From assembly GCA_022711595.1 (NCBI GenBank), contig JAKLET010000006.1:62001-126000 (forward strand): 64,000 nt of DNA, in the 5' to 3' direction. Each line of letters begins with the position of its first letter. Position 1 is the first letter of the stretch. The translations under genes were made by a program, and so were the position numbers. The stretch is from Deltaproteobacteria bacterium (GTDB lineage: Bacteria > Desulfobacterota > Syntrophorhabdia > Syntrophorhabdales > Syntrophorhabdaceae). Below the pieces are notes generated by a model, which was not told where the DNA came from, did no database searches, and saw only the letters and a list, made by a program, of their open reading frames with translations. This document shows positions 25,585 through 34,765 of the stretch, one piece after another.

Positions 25585-26809
25585 CCGATTGCTGAGGGAG
25601 GTGGGCCAGAAATGGATTGTCTTTGTTGTGTGCTGCTTGTCTCTCATGTTCGTACTCGCGGGAAACATTGCTACTTCGCAGGCAAAGAGCGCTAGTGAAG
25701 TGTTCGAACTCGCCTCCAAGAGCACAGTAGTGGTACTCGGCTATGACAGCAATGGAAGGATCTCAGCTCTTGGGAGCGGTGTTGTTATGCCGGACGGTAC
25801 GGTGGCAACCAACTATCATGTGGTTGAAACCGCGGTCAAAGTGCGAATACGTTACCAGAACCAGGAGTACCCCGCGACCCTGCTGCATACGGATTGGCAT
25901 AGGGATGTTTGCTCCATAACTGTGAAAAACCTCAAAGTTCCAGCCGTTAGAGTCGGTAGCACGCTCAAGCTTAGAGTGGGGGCTCGCGTGTACGCTATCG
26001 GTGCACCTCAAGGCTTGGATCTGACGCTTTCAGAGGGCATCGTTTCCAGCCTGCGTGAGATCAAAGGCAGTAAATACATTCAAACCACCGCTCCAATCTC
26101 TGCCGGCTCATCCGGTGGCGGTCTTTTTGACGAAGACGGTTATCTAGTAGGGTTGACCACATTCTATATGGCCAAAGGACAGAACCTCAATTTTGCCTTG
26201 CCGGTTGAGTGGATAAGCGAGTTGCCTGTGCGGCAAACCTCTGGCCACAGACAGAGGACACGTACGATTGATTGGGTCAATAGAACGCTGGACCTGGAGA
26301 CAAAGGAAGACTGGAACGGAATGGCCAAACACTGCAAACGCTGGCTGGTGGAGGACCCCGAGAATGATTTCGCATGGTTCTCTCTGGGTGTGGCTTATGC
26401 TGAGTTGAACCAGACCGCAAAGGCCATCGAGTGTTTTCAGGAGTCACTACGTATCAACCCGAAACACCCCCTCACGTGGTTTAATCTCGGCAACAGTTAC
26501 GATAGACTAAAACATTCCGCGAAGGCAATCGAATGTTTTCAGCAGGTACTGCGAATCGATCCAGAAAATGCGGATGCTTGGCACAATCTTGGAATAGCGT
26601 ATGGCACGTCAGGGCAACCTGTGAAGGCAATTGATTGCTTTCAACGGGTGCTACGGATTAATCCTAAGAATGCCGGAACCTGGTACGCCCTGGGCATCTG
26701 TTACAATATGGTTGGTCAAAGGCAGAGGGTCATAGAAGTGTATCGAATATTGAAAGGTCTTGATTCTGTTAGAGCCGAAAGGCTGTTCAAAGAAGCAGTC
26801 TTGCCGTAG
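25544..26809 (+). CDS. Exported trypsin-like protease with TPR repeats
   Basis: A 421-residue protein that begins inside the 3' end of hsdR in another frame. A hydrophobic segment (WIVFVVCCLSLMFVLAGN, residues 24-41) predicts export or anchoring. A trypsin-like domain follows, with His92 in TNYHVV, Asp121 in HRDVCS and Ser190 in AGSSGGG, a complete triad of DegP/HtrA type but with no PDZ. The C-terminal 170 residues form three or more TPRs (AKAIECFQESLRINPKHP repeated). Start at 25544 is the longest frame; GTG at 25571 with GGAGGGAAGG is equally possible. Overlap with hsdR suggests co-transcription, but its predicted location argues against direct work with HsdR. Confidence 0.8.
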   Translation: MNRCGGKGTVQPNNRLLREVGQKWIVFVVCCLSLMFVLAGNIATSQAKSASEVFELASKSTVVVLGYDSNGRISALGSGVVMPDGTVATNYHVVETAVKVRIRYQNQEYPATLLHTDWHRDVCSITVKNLKVPAVRVGSTLKLRVGARVYAIGAPQGLDLTLSEGIVSSLREIKGSKYIQTTAPISAGSSGGGLFDEDGYLVGLTTFYMAKGQNLNFALPVEWISELPVRQTSGHRQRTRTIDWVNRTLDLETKEDWNGMAKHCKRWLVEDPENDFAWFSLGVAYAELNQTAKAIECFQESLRINPKHPLTWFNLGNSYDRLKHSAKAIECFQQVLRIDPENADAWHNLGIAYGTSGQPVKAIDCFQRVLRINPKNAGTWYALGICYNMVGQRQRVIEVYRILKGLDSVRAERLFKEAVLP

Positions 26810-26924
26810 TAAGTCTGAGGTGCCGGGAAACCGCCAGGCTTTCAGTCTGAGCGCATTTTCGGGTATAGCGAATAGTCGTGTAGCGTCGTGTAGCACCCAC
26901 CCTTCAGAAAACGTCCCAGAGGCC

Positions 26925-28220
26925 CTATTTCTTCGCGGCGGTCTTCCTTGGGGACTTCTTCGCCGGTTTCTTCTTTCCCTTCCTCGCCTTTCCCGCCTTG
27001 CGTTCTTTCAGTTCCTCAGTTGCCGGCGGCGCGGCCTCAACCATCTTGACGCTCCCGTCCCCTGAAGGAAACAGCGGCATCAAGGAGTCAACAGCGGCCG
27101 CTTGATGCTCCGGGGCAAGGTGGGCATATCTCATTGTCATGGATATGTCTGAGTGTCCCAAGAGCTGAGAGACCGTAGCTAGCGGAGTGCCATTCATTAC
27201 GAGATGGCTTGCGAAGGTGTGCCTCAAGTCGTGAAAGTGGAAATCCTTGATCTTCGCAGCCTCTAGGGCTGAAGCGAAAGAGCGTTTTATCTCTTTCCAT
27301 GGCTCCTTAGTGCGCGCGTTATAAAACACCCATGGGACCTCGGGATCGCGGGGAAGGGCGGCAAGGGTTTCCTTCAAAATGGTGCTGATCGGTATTTCCC
27401 GACGCTTGCCGCTCTTCGTCTTCTCCAGGAATATGAAGCCGTGCTCTAGATCGACTTGGTCCCAGTGCAGAGATAAGATCTCTCCTCGCCGCATTCCGGT
27501 GGACAATGCGGTTACGACTATTGGCTTCAGATGGTCGTTACAGGCCTCAATGAGAGCCTGGGACTCGGCCTGTGATAGGAAACGGAGCCGAGTATTGCTG
27601 ACCCGGGGAAGGCTTCCCTTCCGGACGGGGTTTGTTCCACCCCAGAGCTTGAGATCGATTGCCTTGTTGACAATGCGGCGTATGAGGCCTAGTACGTGCT
27701 TGACGGACTGGGGGGAGAGACCGTCTCCAAAGAGATTCTTCTTCAGTTTCTCGAGGATGGCGGGATCGATCTCATCAAGGCGTGTATTTCCGATAGGGCC
27801 CTCGAGATGATTGTCGTACCGGTTCTGATCAGCTACGGTGCCTTTCTGATTGTCTTTAAGCCACTGGAGGTAACGTCCCGCGACGGTTTTGAAAAGTGGG
27901 GAGGGCCTATTCTTTACCGGGAGGTCGTTGCCATGACGCTTTGCACGGATCCGTTCAGCTCTGATGTTTTCGGCGAGAGCGGGAGTGTATCCTTCGGAGG
28001 CCCAGCCGACTTTTTCCCAGCGGAGTTTACTCTTGTGTCGATAGCAGATATAATAGCATTCATCAGGTTGACCGCGGTGTTTGCGGGTCGTGTGTTCATT
28101 GATATAGACACCAGGGTGGTATGTGATCTCCACTGTGCCATCTTTCCTTTTCCGCTGGTTTTTGATGGCGCGGTGGCGTTGCACCTGAGTTGTAGACTTT
28201 GCTTTTTTTCTGTCCGCCAC
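26925..28220 (-). CDS. Tyrosine-type integrase
   Basis: A 431-residue phage/island integrase. The N-terminal AP2-like/arm region is basic, with a SAM-like core-binding domain at about residues 110-200. The catalytic domain carries Arg in GMRRGE (about 243), HDLRH (about 329), a GHSD His and Tyr in MRYAHL (about 363), all expected residues. The C-terminal tail is a Lys/Ala-rich, histone-like extension (KKPAKKSPRKTAAKK) not typical of the family. It lies about 165 bp from a tRNA-Arg 3' fragment, its probable attachment site. It probably mobilised the island on its left. Confidence 0.9.
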   Translation of the reverse strand: MADRKKAKSTTQVQRHRAIKNQRKRKDGTVEITYHPGVYINEHTTRKHRGQPDECYYICYRHKSKLRWEKVGWASEGYTPALAENIRAERIRAKRHGNDLPVKNRPSPLFKTVAGRYLQWLKDNQKGTVADQNRYDNHLEGPIGNTRLDEIDPAILEKLKKNLFGDGLSPQSVKHVLGLIRRIVNKAIDLKLWGGTNPVRKGSLPRVSNTRLRFLSQAESQALIEACNDHLKPIVVTALSTGMRRGEILSLHWDQVDLEHGFIFLEKTKSGKRREIPISTILKETLAALPRDPEVPWVFYNARTKEPWKEIKRSFASALEAAKIKDFHFHDLRHTFASHLVMNGTPLATVSQLLGHSDISMTMRYAHLAPEHQAAAVDSLMPLFPSGDGSVKMVEAAPPATEELKERKAGKARKGKKKPAKKSPRKTAAKK

Positions 28221-28384
28221 TTGGCTCCCCCTTGGATCCTGCTAACGTCCTGCTAACGGGACGACTGAAATATGATGCCCCAGTGAGTAATACTGTGTCA
28301 ACAAGAATCACGTGCGGAGGCAGTAATAGCAACGTGTCAAAAAGAAGTGTCAATGATTTCACGAATAACGGAAAAACCCTGAGA

Positions 28385-28431
28385 ATGGCCTCCGGAGCCA
28401 AAGGCCACAGGTTCAAATCCTGTCGGGCGCG
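28385..28431 (+). other. Attachment site: 3' half of tRNA-Arg(CCG)
   Basis: The stretch contains an anticodon loop CTCCGGA (anticodon CCG) between TGGC and GCCA. A T-arm ACAGG-TTCAAAT-CCTGT and the acceptor 3' strand CGGGCGC with discriminator G follow. The 5' half (acceptor, D-arm) is absent upstream, so this is not a functional gene. It is the displaced tRNA end left by integrase-mediated insertion. By orientation, the element lies to the left and the intact tRNA gene should be further left, outside the window. Confidence 0.75.
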
Positions 28432-28448
28432 CTTAACCTCAGCCGATA

Positions 28449-28610
28449 GGGTTTGTATGGTTTCTTTGGTTTGTACGGTTTGTTCTGTTTCTTCGGTTTA
28501 TAAAGATTTCCTTCTCTTTTAACGCCCCACAAACTTTCAAACGCCTCATAAACTGTCAAACTATCTTTATCTCGAACTGTCTTTCGCTTTCCCGTTCAAG
28601 TGCCTGCAGC
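28449..28610. repeat. Low-complexity intergenic repeat zone 1
   Basis: Imperfect words GGTTTGTACGGTTTGTTCTG and ACTTTCAAACGCCTCATAAA recur here, followed by a poly-pyrimidine stretch and AACTGTC. The same word set, in either orientation, fills most intergenic gaps between here and 47.3 kb. No gene is supported in this gap apart from the tRNA fragment to the left. Confidence 0.8.
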
Positions 28611-28670
28611 CGTTTTTTCGGAGATCCGGTACGTCGTGCGGCAGGAAATTCTCAACGGGCTGTCAGGTAT

Positions 28671-29822
28671 TCAAAACTTTTTTTTAAGATATTTCAGGAA
28701 CATCCTCGGATTTGTGGAGATGAGAGCGTCCGACACAAGGTGGTCCCTTGTCCTGGAGATCAGGACCGCGGTCGTTTCCCCGATCAGGGCGGAGGTTTTT
28801 CTCAGGCGCTGCATGTCACCCTGCGATGGGGATGAGGTGAGCTTGATCTCTATGGTGTATACGGTGCCCGACAGGCTTATGATCAGGTCGATCTCATAGC
28901 CGTCATTAGTTCGAAGGTAATAGGGCCCGTCGTATTGTGTGCCCGTGTTGTTCAGGAAGTCAAGGACCTGCCCGATGACCCATCCTTCCCAGCTTGCCCC
29001 CACCCGGGGGTGGGAGATCAGATCGTCGAATGTATTGAGGCGGAGAAGGCTGTGGAGCAGACCGCTGTCGCGCCAGTACACTTTTGGGCTTTTCGTCAGC
29101 CGCTTCTTCAGGTTGTCGTGATAGGGATATATCCTCCTTATGAGAAAGGCCTGCTCGAGGTAATTCAGATACGAGGTCGCCGTATGGTAAGAAACCCCGA
29201 GGCTTTTCCCCGTCTGGCTCGCATTCCACGCGTTCCCGTGTCCGATAGCGAGCATGGTGAAGAAGCGGTGTATCGCCGGCGGCTGTGCCGGCAGGCCCCA
29301 GACGGGAAGGTCACGCATGGAAAGAAGGTCGAGGTAGTTATTTTGCCACACCGGGTAGTTCTTATCCCCGAGGATGCCTCCGTCGGGGTATCCGCCCTTG
29401 AGCCAGAGCTCGTCATCCTTTGCTTTGTCGATCTCAGCGATGGAAAAAGGTGTAAGCTCGCACAGCGCGATGCGCCCGGCCAGGGATTCGGACACCTCCT
29501 TCATGAGACCGGGGGAGACTGAGCCGAGAAGCAGGAACCTGCCTTTCCTGCCGCGCGCGGCATCTATGGTGTTGCGGATCCTCGGAAAGATCTCCGGATA
29601 GTTCTGGGCTTCATCAAGGACGACGGGCTTGTCCGATGCAATGATGTCATTCCACTGCAGGTCGGCCTTCAGCCTGTCTTCCTCGATCTCAAGGTCATAA
29701 TAGGCTTTTGAAATAGTTCTTGCGAGCGTGGTCTTTCCCGCCTGGCGCGGGCCAAGTATGGCGACGGCAGGGAACGCCCGGAGCCTTTCCTTGATGATCG
29801 ATGCCATCTCTCTCTTGATCAT
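28671..29822 (-). CDS. AAA ATPase with DUF4143 domain
   Basis: A 383-residue protein of the AAA_14/DUF4143 family. Walker A is GPRQAGKTT (about residues 24-32), Walker B KPVVLDEAQNY near 65-75, and an Arg-finger-like LLGSVSPG follows. The C-terminal DUF4143 part includes LTKSPKVYWRDSGL and a PD-(D/E)XK-like end (DLIISLSG, TIEIKLTSSPS). Members are frequent near toxin-antitoxin and defence genes, but their function is unclear. It is a single gene with repeat zones on both sides. The start ATG at 29822 is followed by a second ATG (29804) that could serve. Confidence 0.85.
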   Translation of the reverse strand: MIKREMASIIKERLRAFPAVAILGPRQAGKTTLARTISKAYYDLEIEEDRLKADLQWNDIIASDKPVVLDEAQNYPEIFPRIRNTIDAARGRKGRFLLLGSVSPGLMKEVSESLAGRIALCELTPFSIAEIDKAKDDELWLKGGYPDGGILGDKNYPVWQNNYLDLLSMRDLPVWGLPAQPPAIHRFFTMLAIGHGNAWNASQTGKSLGVSYHTATSYLNYLEQAFLIRRIYPYHDNLKKRLTKSPKVYWRDSGLLHSLLRLNTFDDLISHPRVGASWEGWVIGQVLDFLNNTGTQYDGPYYLRTNDGYEIDLIISLSGTVYTIEIKLTSSPSQGDMQRLRKTSALIGETTAVLISRTRDHLVSDALISTNPRMFLKYLKKKF

Positions 29823-29875
29823 AATTACATATTAGAAATAATATTCTAATTTGTAAATATTTATTTTCATCAACG

Positions 29876-30195
29876 GGTAAAGACAGTTTGACAGTTTCTT
29901 CGGTTTCTATGGTTTCTCCCATTCAAGCGGTTCAAGCTGCTCAAGCGGTTCGAGCTGTCTGTCCGTTTTACCGCAGATGGACGCAGATGAACGCAGATAA
30001 TTTCGGATGGATATATCTGTGTCCTCCATTGGGATAGAACAGCAATGGAGTCCACCCTCCATCCCCCTTCGGGGCAGATATAAAGACAGTTTGAATGTTT
30101 CAGTGTTTGAACGTTTGAGAGTGGCAAGGAAAGAAGCCCTTCTTCTTTTTTTAACGCTTCATAAACTTTCAAACTGTCTTTATCTCACGCCGTCT
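29876..30195. repeat. Low-complexity intergenic repeat zone 2
   Basis: Starts with AAAGACAGTTTGACAGTTTC, runs through GTTCAAGC words, includes the 123-bp inverted element described separately, and ends with CATAAACTTTCAAACTGTC then TTTATCTCACGCC. No gene is visible in this gap. Confidence 0.8.
29970..30092 (+). repeat. 123-bp inverted repeat, copy 1
   Basis: This segment reappears as its reverse complement at 44991-45113 with only 3 mismatches in 123 positions. It contains ACGCAGATG tandem words and an internal hairpin around TCCATTG/CAATGGA. Confidence 0.85.
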
Positions 30196-30196
30196 T

Positions 30197-31246
30197 TCAT
30201 CTTTGAAGCTTCATTTCTATTTCGATCATTTCTTTTTCACGCATAATTTCGGCCTGCAATTCTTCTTTTGTAGGAATGTAGGGGACATACCTGGAGACAA
30301 ATATCTGTTTCTTGTCCTCGGGTAGCGTAAAACGGACAACTGCCCGGTTTCTCTCAGCGCACAGAATGATCCCTATGGGAGGATTTTCTCCTTCAGCCAT
30401 CTGCGTTCTTTCATAATAGTTTACATACATCTGCATTTGACCGATGTCCTGATGGCTCAGTTTGCCCATTTTAAGATCAATGAGCACAAAACTTCTTGTG
30501 AGCCGGTTATAGAACACAAGGTCGATGTAGAAATGGTCGCCGCCGAGCGTGATCCTTTTCTGTCTGGCCACGAATGAAAAACCCCTGCCGAGTTCTAGAA
30601 GGAAATGACGCAGGTGGTCTATAAGCGCCTGCTCCAGCTGTTTCTCGACAGTTTTCTCATGGTTTTCCAAACCAAGAAATTCCAATACATAGGGGTCTTT
30701 CACCAGGTCTTCCGGTTTCTGAACGGTTTGCCCTTTCCTTGATAGCCGCAAAAGCCCCTCCTTGTCCTTGCTCAGTGAAAGGCGTTCGTAAAGCAGGGAA
30801 CTCATCTGCCTCTCCAACTCCCTTGTGCTCCAGCTTCCGTTTATTGCTTCATTCATGTAGAACTCGCGGGCTCCATCTTTTTCCACTCTAAGAAGCAGAC
30901 GGTAATGGGTCCAGGTTAATTCTGAACGCAGCGCGTTCATTTTTTTGTAATTCAGGTAAAAACTGCGCATGAACCACAGATTGCGTTTGTCAAATCCATG
31001 GCCGAAATCTGATGTCAGTTTATCAGCCAGCTCTTGAACAAGATGTTTTCCATATTCCGCTCTTTTAAGGCCTTTTTGTTCTTCCTCGACGATGATCCGC
31101 CCAATGTTCCAGTATGCCTGCACCATGGCAAAGTTCACCGCGCGGTATGCCTGGCTTCGTGCCTGACCGATAACGTCTTTGATCTTTCTATACACATCGT
31201 CAACGCCTGATCGTGTCAATTTGTTCTTCTCTTTGTTCTTCTCCAT
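30197..31246 (-). CDS. YhcG-family PD-(D/E)XK nuclease-domain protein (DUF1016)
   Basis: A 349-residue protein. The N-terminal DUF1016_N domain has the familiar ARSQAYRAVNFAMVQAYWNI (about residues 24-43) and SYHYRLLLRV-like stretch (TWTHYRLLLRV). The C-terminal half is a PD-(D/E)XK nuclease domain: FYIDLVFYNR carries the Asp and FVLIDLKMG the D-x-K. Start ATG at 31246 has AGGAGA upstream; an earlier in-frame start lacks one. Proteins of this family are widespread in mobile and defence regions, and YhcG itself has no settled function. It stands alone between repeat zones. Confidence 0.85.
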   Translation of the reverse strand: MEKNKEKNKLTRSGVDDVYRKIKDVIGQARSQAYRAVNFAMVQAYWNIGRIIVEEEQKGLKRAEYGKHLVQELADKLTSDFGHGFDKRNLWFMRSFYLNYKKMNALRSELTWTHYRLLLRVEKDGAREFYMNEAINGSWSTRELERQMSSLLYERLSLSKDKEGLLRLSRKGQTVQKPEDLVKDPYVLEFLGLENHEKTVEKQLEQALIDHLRHFLLELGRGFSFVARQKRITLGGDHFYIDLVFYNRLTRSFVLIDLKMGKLSHQDIGQMQMYVNYYERTQMAEGENPPIGIILCAERNRAVVRFTLPEDKKQIFVSRYVPYIPTKEELQAEIMREKEMIEIEMKLQR

Positions 31247-31364
31247 GGTCTCCTCATAATAATGGAATGAGCACAATCTTGATCCGGGAGCGGCTGCCTT
31301 TATATTACTTTCCACTTCAATAAAAATTCTCGTGCAAGCTCGCAAAAATGCAGGTGATGGATGT

Positions 31365-31490
31365 AAAGACAGTTTGAGAGTTTCACGGTTTGAAAGTTTG
31401 AAAGCAGAAAGGCAGGAAGCCCCTCTTTCTTTTTAAACGCCCCACAAACCCTCAAACTATAAACTCTCGAACTGTTTTTCACGCCCCCTG
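31365..31490. repeat. Low-complexity intergenic repeat zone 3
   Basis: Begins AAAGACAGTTTGAGAGTTTC, continues with GGTTTGAAAGTTTGAAAGC and closes with CACAAACCCTCAAACT and an AACTGTTTTTCACGCC end. The same layout as the other zones: forward words on the left, reverse-complement words on the right, so the zone could fold on itself. The remainder of 31247-31617 has no gene. Confidence 0.75.
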
Positions 31491-31617
31491 ATCTTGCGAA
31501 TTGTATTTCAAAACAGGCTTGTCGCTTTGGAGGGAAGGTGCTACAATCCGATGGAAGGGGTATGCAGGATCTCTTTTAGCTCATTTTTCTAATACGTGAT
31601 CATGGGAGGTCAAGGGG

Positions 31618-34506
31618 ATGAGGTATTTTCGCTTCATCGTTATCTTTTTTTTCGCCTTGAGCGTGCTGGCAATGTTGTTCCCTGATTCGTCACCATGCCA
31701 GTCGGATGCGCAGGTCAAGGCCATCATGGTGAAGATAAACGAGCTGAAAAAACAGGGCAATTTTCAGGAGGCGATCCCTCTTACAGAAACGCTTCTGAAG
31801 ATAGTTGAAAGGCGCGTGGGGCCGGAGCATGATTTTTACGCCATCACCCTCAACAACCTTGCATCGCTCTATGTCAAGACCGGCCGGTATACCGAGGCCG
31901 AACACACCTATAAAGGCGCCATCGGGCTCTTCGAAAGAAAATACGGCATGGACCATCAGCATGTAGCTACATGCGTGAGCAACCTGGCTGAAGTTTATTA
32001 TACTGTCGAACGATACGACGAAGCAGAAAAGCTCTTGAAGCGTTCGCTGGGGATCAGGGAGAAGGCCTTCGGTCCCAGCCACCCCGATGTCGGCCAATCC
32101 CTCTATAACCTGGCGATGCTCTATTGGCTCACGGGCCGTTACGTTGAATCGGAGGAGATGCACAGGAGAGCGCTTTCCATACGCGAGTCTGCCCTGGGCC
32201 CGGATCATATCAGTTTGTCGGCCAATCTCAACGGTTTTGCGGTGCTTTGCCAGGCCACCGGACGGTACGTGGAGGCGGAGGACCTTTTCAAGCGCGCCCT
32301 GGCGATCAGGGAGAAGGCGCTCGGTCCCCACCATCCCGATGTGGCGCAAAGCGTCAACAATCTTGCGGTGCTTTACTGGAAAACAGAGCGCTATGAAGAA
32401 GCCGTCCCTCTTTTCAAAAGGGCGCTCGGGATAACAGAGAGAACACTCGGTCCCGACCATCCCATTGTAGCATCCGGTCTGAACAATCTCGCCCATGTGT
32501 ATCGGGCTGGCGGCCGCTACAAGGAGGCCGCACAGCTTTACGAGAGATCGCTTGAGATATCGGAAAAGACCTTCGGTAAGGACCACAACCAAGTGGCGAC
32601 GACCCTCAACAACCTGGCGGTCGTCTATAATTATACCGGCCGTGTGGCGGAAGCCGGACAGCTTCTCGCAAGATCGCTTGCGATCAGGGAAAAGGCCTTC
32701 GGCCCCGACCACCCCGATGTTGCTCAATCTCTGTTCAATCTGGCTTGCGTCCAATGGGTTGCCGGGCGAAGCAATGATGCCCATAGATCGTTTGTCCGCG
32801 CTTCCGTGGTCAACGAAAAGGTAAAGGATGGTGTCTTCCTTATCCTTCAGGAGAAACAGAAGCTTGCGTTTGTGAGGCAGAATACAAATCTGATAGATGG
32901 GTTTCTTTTCCATACTGTGTCATGCATGACTGCCGATCCCTCGGCCGTCGGGGATGCCTTCAACGCATGGATCAGGTGGAAAGGTTCCGTCCTCGAAGCG
33001 CAGGGCAGGTATATTGATGCCCTCGCCACGTGCGGCGATCCTGTGGCAGTGGATAAGCTCAGGAAACTTACCGAAATGAAGAGGCAGATAGCCAGGCTGC
33101 AGTTGTCGGGGCCCGGAAGAGCACCTGCCGGTGATTACATCGAAAAGATCGCCGTGCTCCAAAAAGATGCAGACGCCCTGGAGGCCGAACTCATGACCCT
33201 GAGCAGGGATTTTTCGCGCGAGAAAAAAACGTCGAAAGCCGATATGATGGTGCTTTCATCATCCATGCCCAAAAACAGCGTATACCTTGATTACGCCAGG
33301 ATAAGGCACTGGGATTTCACGAAAAGTTCATGGAGCAAGCCGCGCTATCTCCTTTTTGTTCTCACAACGGGAGAAAAACCGCAGGTAAAGCTCGTTGATG
33401 TCGGGGATGCCGACAACATCGATGCCCATGTCGGTTCTTTTTTAAAGGAGCTGAACCGTGCCAAAACCGAAGGGGCCCTCCCGGACGAGAGAAAGCTCAG
33501 AAAAGAGGCATCGGTCCTTTACGGCCTTCTCATCAAACCGGTCGAACCCTTGCTGAAAGGAAGGAAACATCTCCTCATCAGTCCAGACGGAGATCTGAAC
33601 CTTATCCCCTTCGAGGCCATGACGATACCGGCGGGAAGTTATCTAATCGAAAAGTACATGGTAAGCTATGTTGGCGCCGGAAGGGACATGGTGAAATTCA
33701 CACCATATTCCTTAAAAGGCGGAGCATCGCTTGTCATGGCCGATCCGGATTACGACCTGGGGCAGAAGGGCCTGGAACAGGCAAAGGAAGCCATGGGAGT
33801 AAAGCCCGCCCGGGCGAGGGGAACCGTCTCTCGTGACATGCAGGGTATGCATTTCGACCGGCTCCCCGATACGAAGGAAGAAGCGAACGCCATTGAAAAG
33901 ATCCTGAAGGGCAGGATGGGTCAGGAAGTGGCGAACTATCAGAACGCCCGTGCCCTTGAGGACGTTCTCTTCAATGCGAGGTCCCACAGGATCATTCATC
34001 TGGCCACGCATGGATATTTTCTGAAGCCCGAAGAGATAAGGTCGAACAAGGTCGGCCCGGCGATTGAGGAGACAAGGGAACTGGCCGGTCTTTCCATCGA
34101 GAACCCCATGCTCCGCTCGGGCATTGTCCTCGCAGGGGCGAACACCTCTATTAAGGAGGGGACCGATGAAGGGATGGTGACGGCGGAGAAAGTGCTCGGG
34201 CTCAACCTCAGAGGGACCGATCTCGTTGTCCTCTCCGCCTGTGAGACCGGTGTCGGCGACGTCAAGGGCGGCGAAGGTGTTTTCGGGCTCAAGCGGGCCT
34301 TTACGCTCTCAGGGGCAAAAACCCTCGTGATGAGCCTGTGGAGCGTGCCTTCAAAGGAGACGGTGGACCTTATGACGTCTTTTTACAAACTCCTTTCGGA
34401 TGGCAGGACGGGTTCTGAGGCAATGAGGCAGGCGAAGCTTGCCCTTATGAAGAAAAAGCGCAACCCATTCTTCTGGGGCGCATTTACCGTGACGGGGACG
34501 CCATAG
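31618..34506 (+). CDS. Exported TPR-CHAT protease-like protein
   Basis: A 962-residue protein with a signal peptide (FIVIFFFALSVLAMLFP). About eight 42-residue kinesin-light-chain TPRs follow over residues 35-390 (for example GRYTEAEHTYKGAIGLFER, LGPDHPIVASGLNNLAHVY). The CHAT caspase-like domain occupies about 570-960. Catalytic His798 lies in HLATHGYF and Cys875 in LSACETGVGD, both intact. CHAT domains are Cys proteases. It is not the Csx29 of Craspase, since no type III-E CRISPR genes are near and it carries an export signal. Likely acts in the periplasm or on the surface; its substrate is unknown. Start ATG is preceded by GGGAGG. Confidence 0.88.
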   Translation: MRYFRFIVIFFFALSVLAMLFPDSSPCQSDAQVKAIMVKINELKKQGNFQEAIPLTETLLKIVERRVGPEHDFYAITLNNLASLYVKTGRYTEAEHTYKGAIGLFERKYGMDHQHVATCVSNLAEVYYTVERYDEAEKLLKRSLGIREKAFGPSHPDVGQSLYNLAMLYWLTGRYVESEEMHRRALSIRESALGPDHISLSANLNGFAVLCQATGRYVEAEDLFKRALAIREKALGPHHPDVAQSVNNLAVLYWKTERYEEAVPLFKRALGITERTLGPDHPIVASGLNNLAHVYRAGGRYKEAAQLYERSLEISEKTFGKDHNQVATTLNNLAVVYNYTGRVAEAGQLLARSLAIREKAFGPDHPDVAQSLFNLACVQWVAGRSNDAHRSFVRASVVNEKVKDGVFLILQEKQKLAFVRQNTNLIDGFLFHTVSCMTADPSAVGDAFNAWIRWKGSVLEAQGRYIDALATCGDPVAVDKLRKLTEMKRQIARLQLSGPGRAPAGDYIEKIAVLQKDADALEAELMTLSRDFSREKKTSKADMMVLSSSMPKNSVYLDYARIRHWDFTKSSWSKPRYLLFVLTTGEKPQVKLVDVGDADNIDAHVGSFLKELNRAKTEGALPDERKLRKEASVLYGLLIKPVEPLLKGRKHLLISPDGDLNLIPFEAMTIPAGSYLIEKYMVSYVGAGRDMVKFTPYSLKGGASLVMADPDYDLGQKGLEQAKEAMGVKPARARGTVSRDMQGMHFDRLPDTKEEANAIEKILKGRMGQEVANYQNARALEDVLFNARSHRIIHLATHGYFLKPEEIRSNKVGPAIEETRELAGLSIENPMLRSGIVLAGANTSIKEGTDEGMVTAEKVLGLNLRGTDLVVLSACETGVGDVKGGEGVFGLKRAFTLSGAKTLVMSLWSVPSKETVDLMTSFYKLLSDGRTGSEAMRQAKLALMKKKRNPFFWGAFTVTGTP

Positions 34507-34765
34507 CCGGGCAAGGAAGCCCCTCTTCCTTTTTTAACGTTTCACAAACTTGCCATTATACATGGGGCTCACGTCGCCCCCTCCACGAACGAAGTCCGCG
34601 GAGCCTCCCCCTCTCGCTTGCCGTGCAAGCTGCAGTGACGAAGGCAAAGGGGATCCGAGATCTCCCCCAACCCCTCTTTGGAAAAGAGAGGCCGGGAGGG
34701 ATTTGTTCCATGAACGATAAACTTCTCATAAACTCTTAAACTGTTTTTGCGCTCTGGCCTTGTTT
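34507..34765. repeat. Low-complexity intergenic repeat zone 4
   Basis: Contains a pyrimidine-rich start, ACGTTTCACAAACTTGCC, a GC-rich middle with self-complementary pieces (CTCTTTGGAAAAGAGAG) and CATAAACTCTTAAACTGTTT at the right end. No gene is visible. Confidence 0.65.

Noticed and set aside
28385-28431. Functional tRNA-Arg gene
   Set aside because: The 5' acceptor strand and D-arm are absent upstream, so only the 3' half exists.
31618-34506. Csx29 of a Craspase system
   Set aside because: TPR-CHAT order matches, but an export signal is present and there is no type III-E effector or CRISPR nearby.
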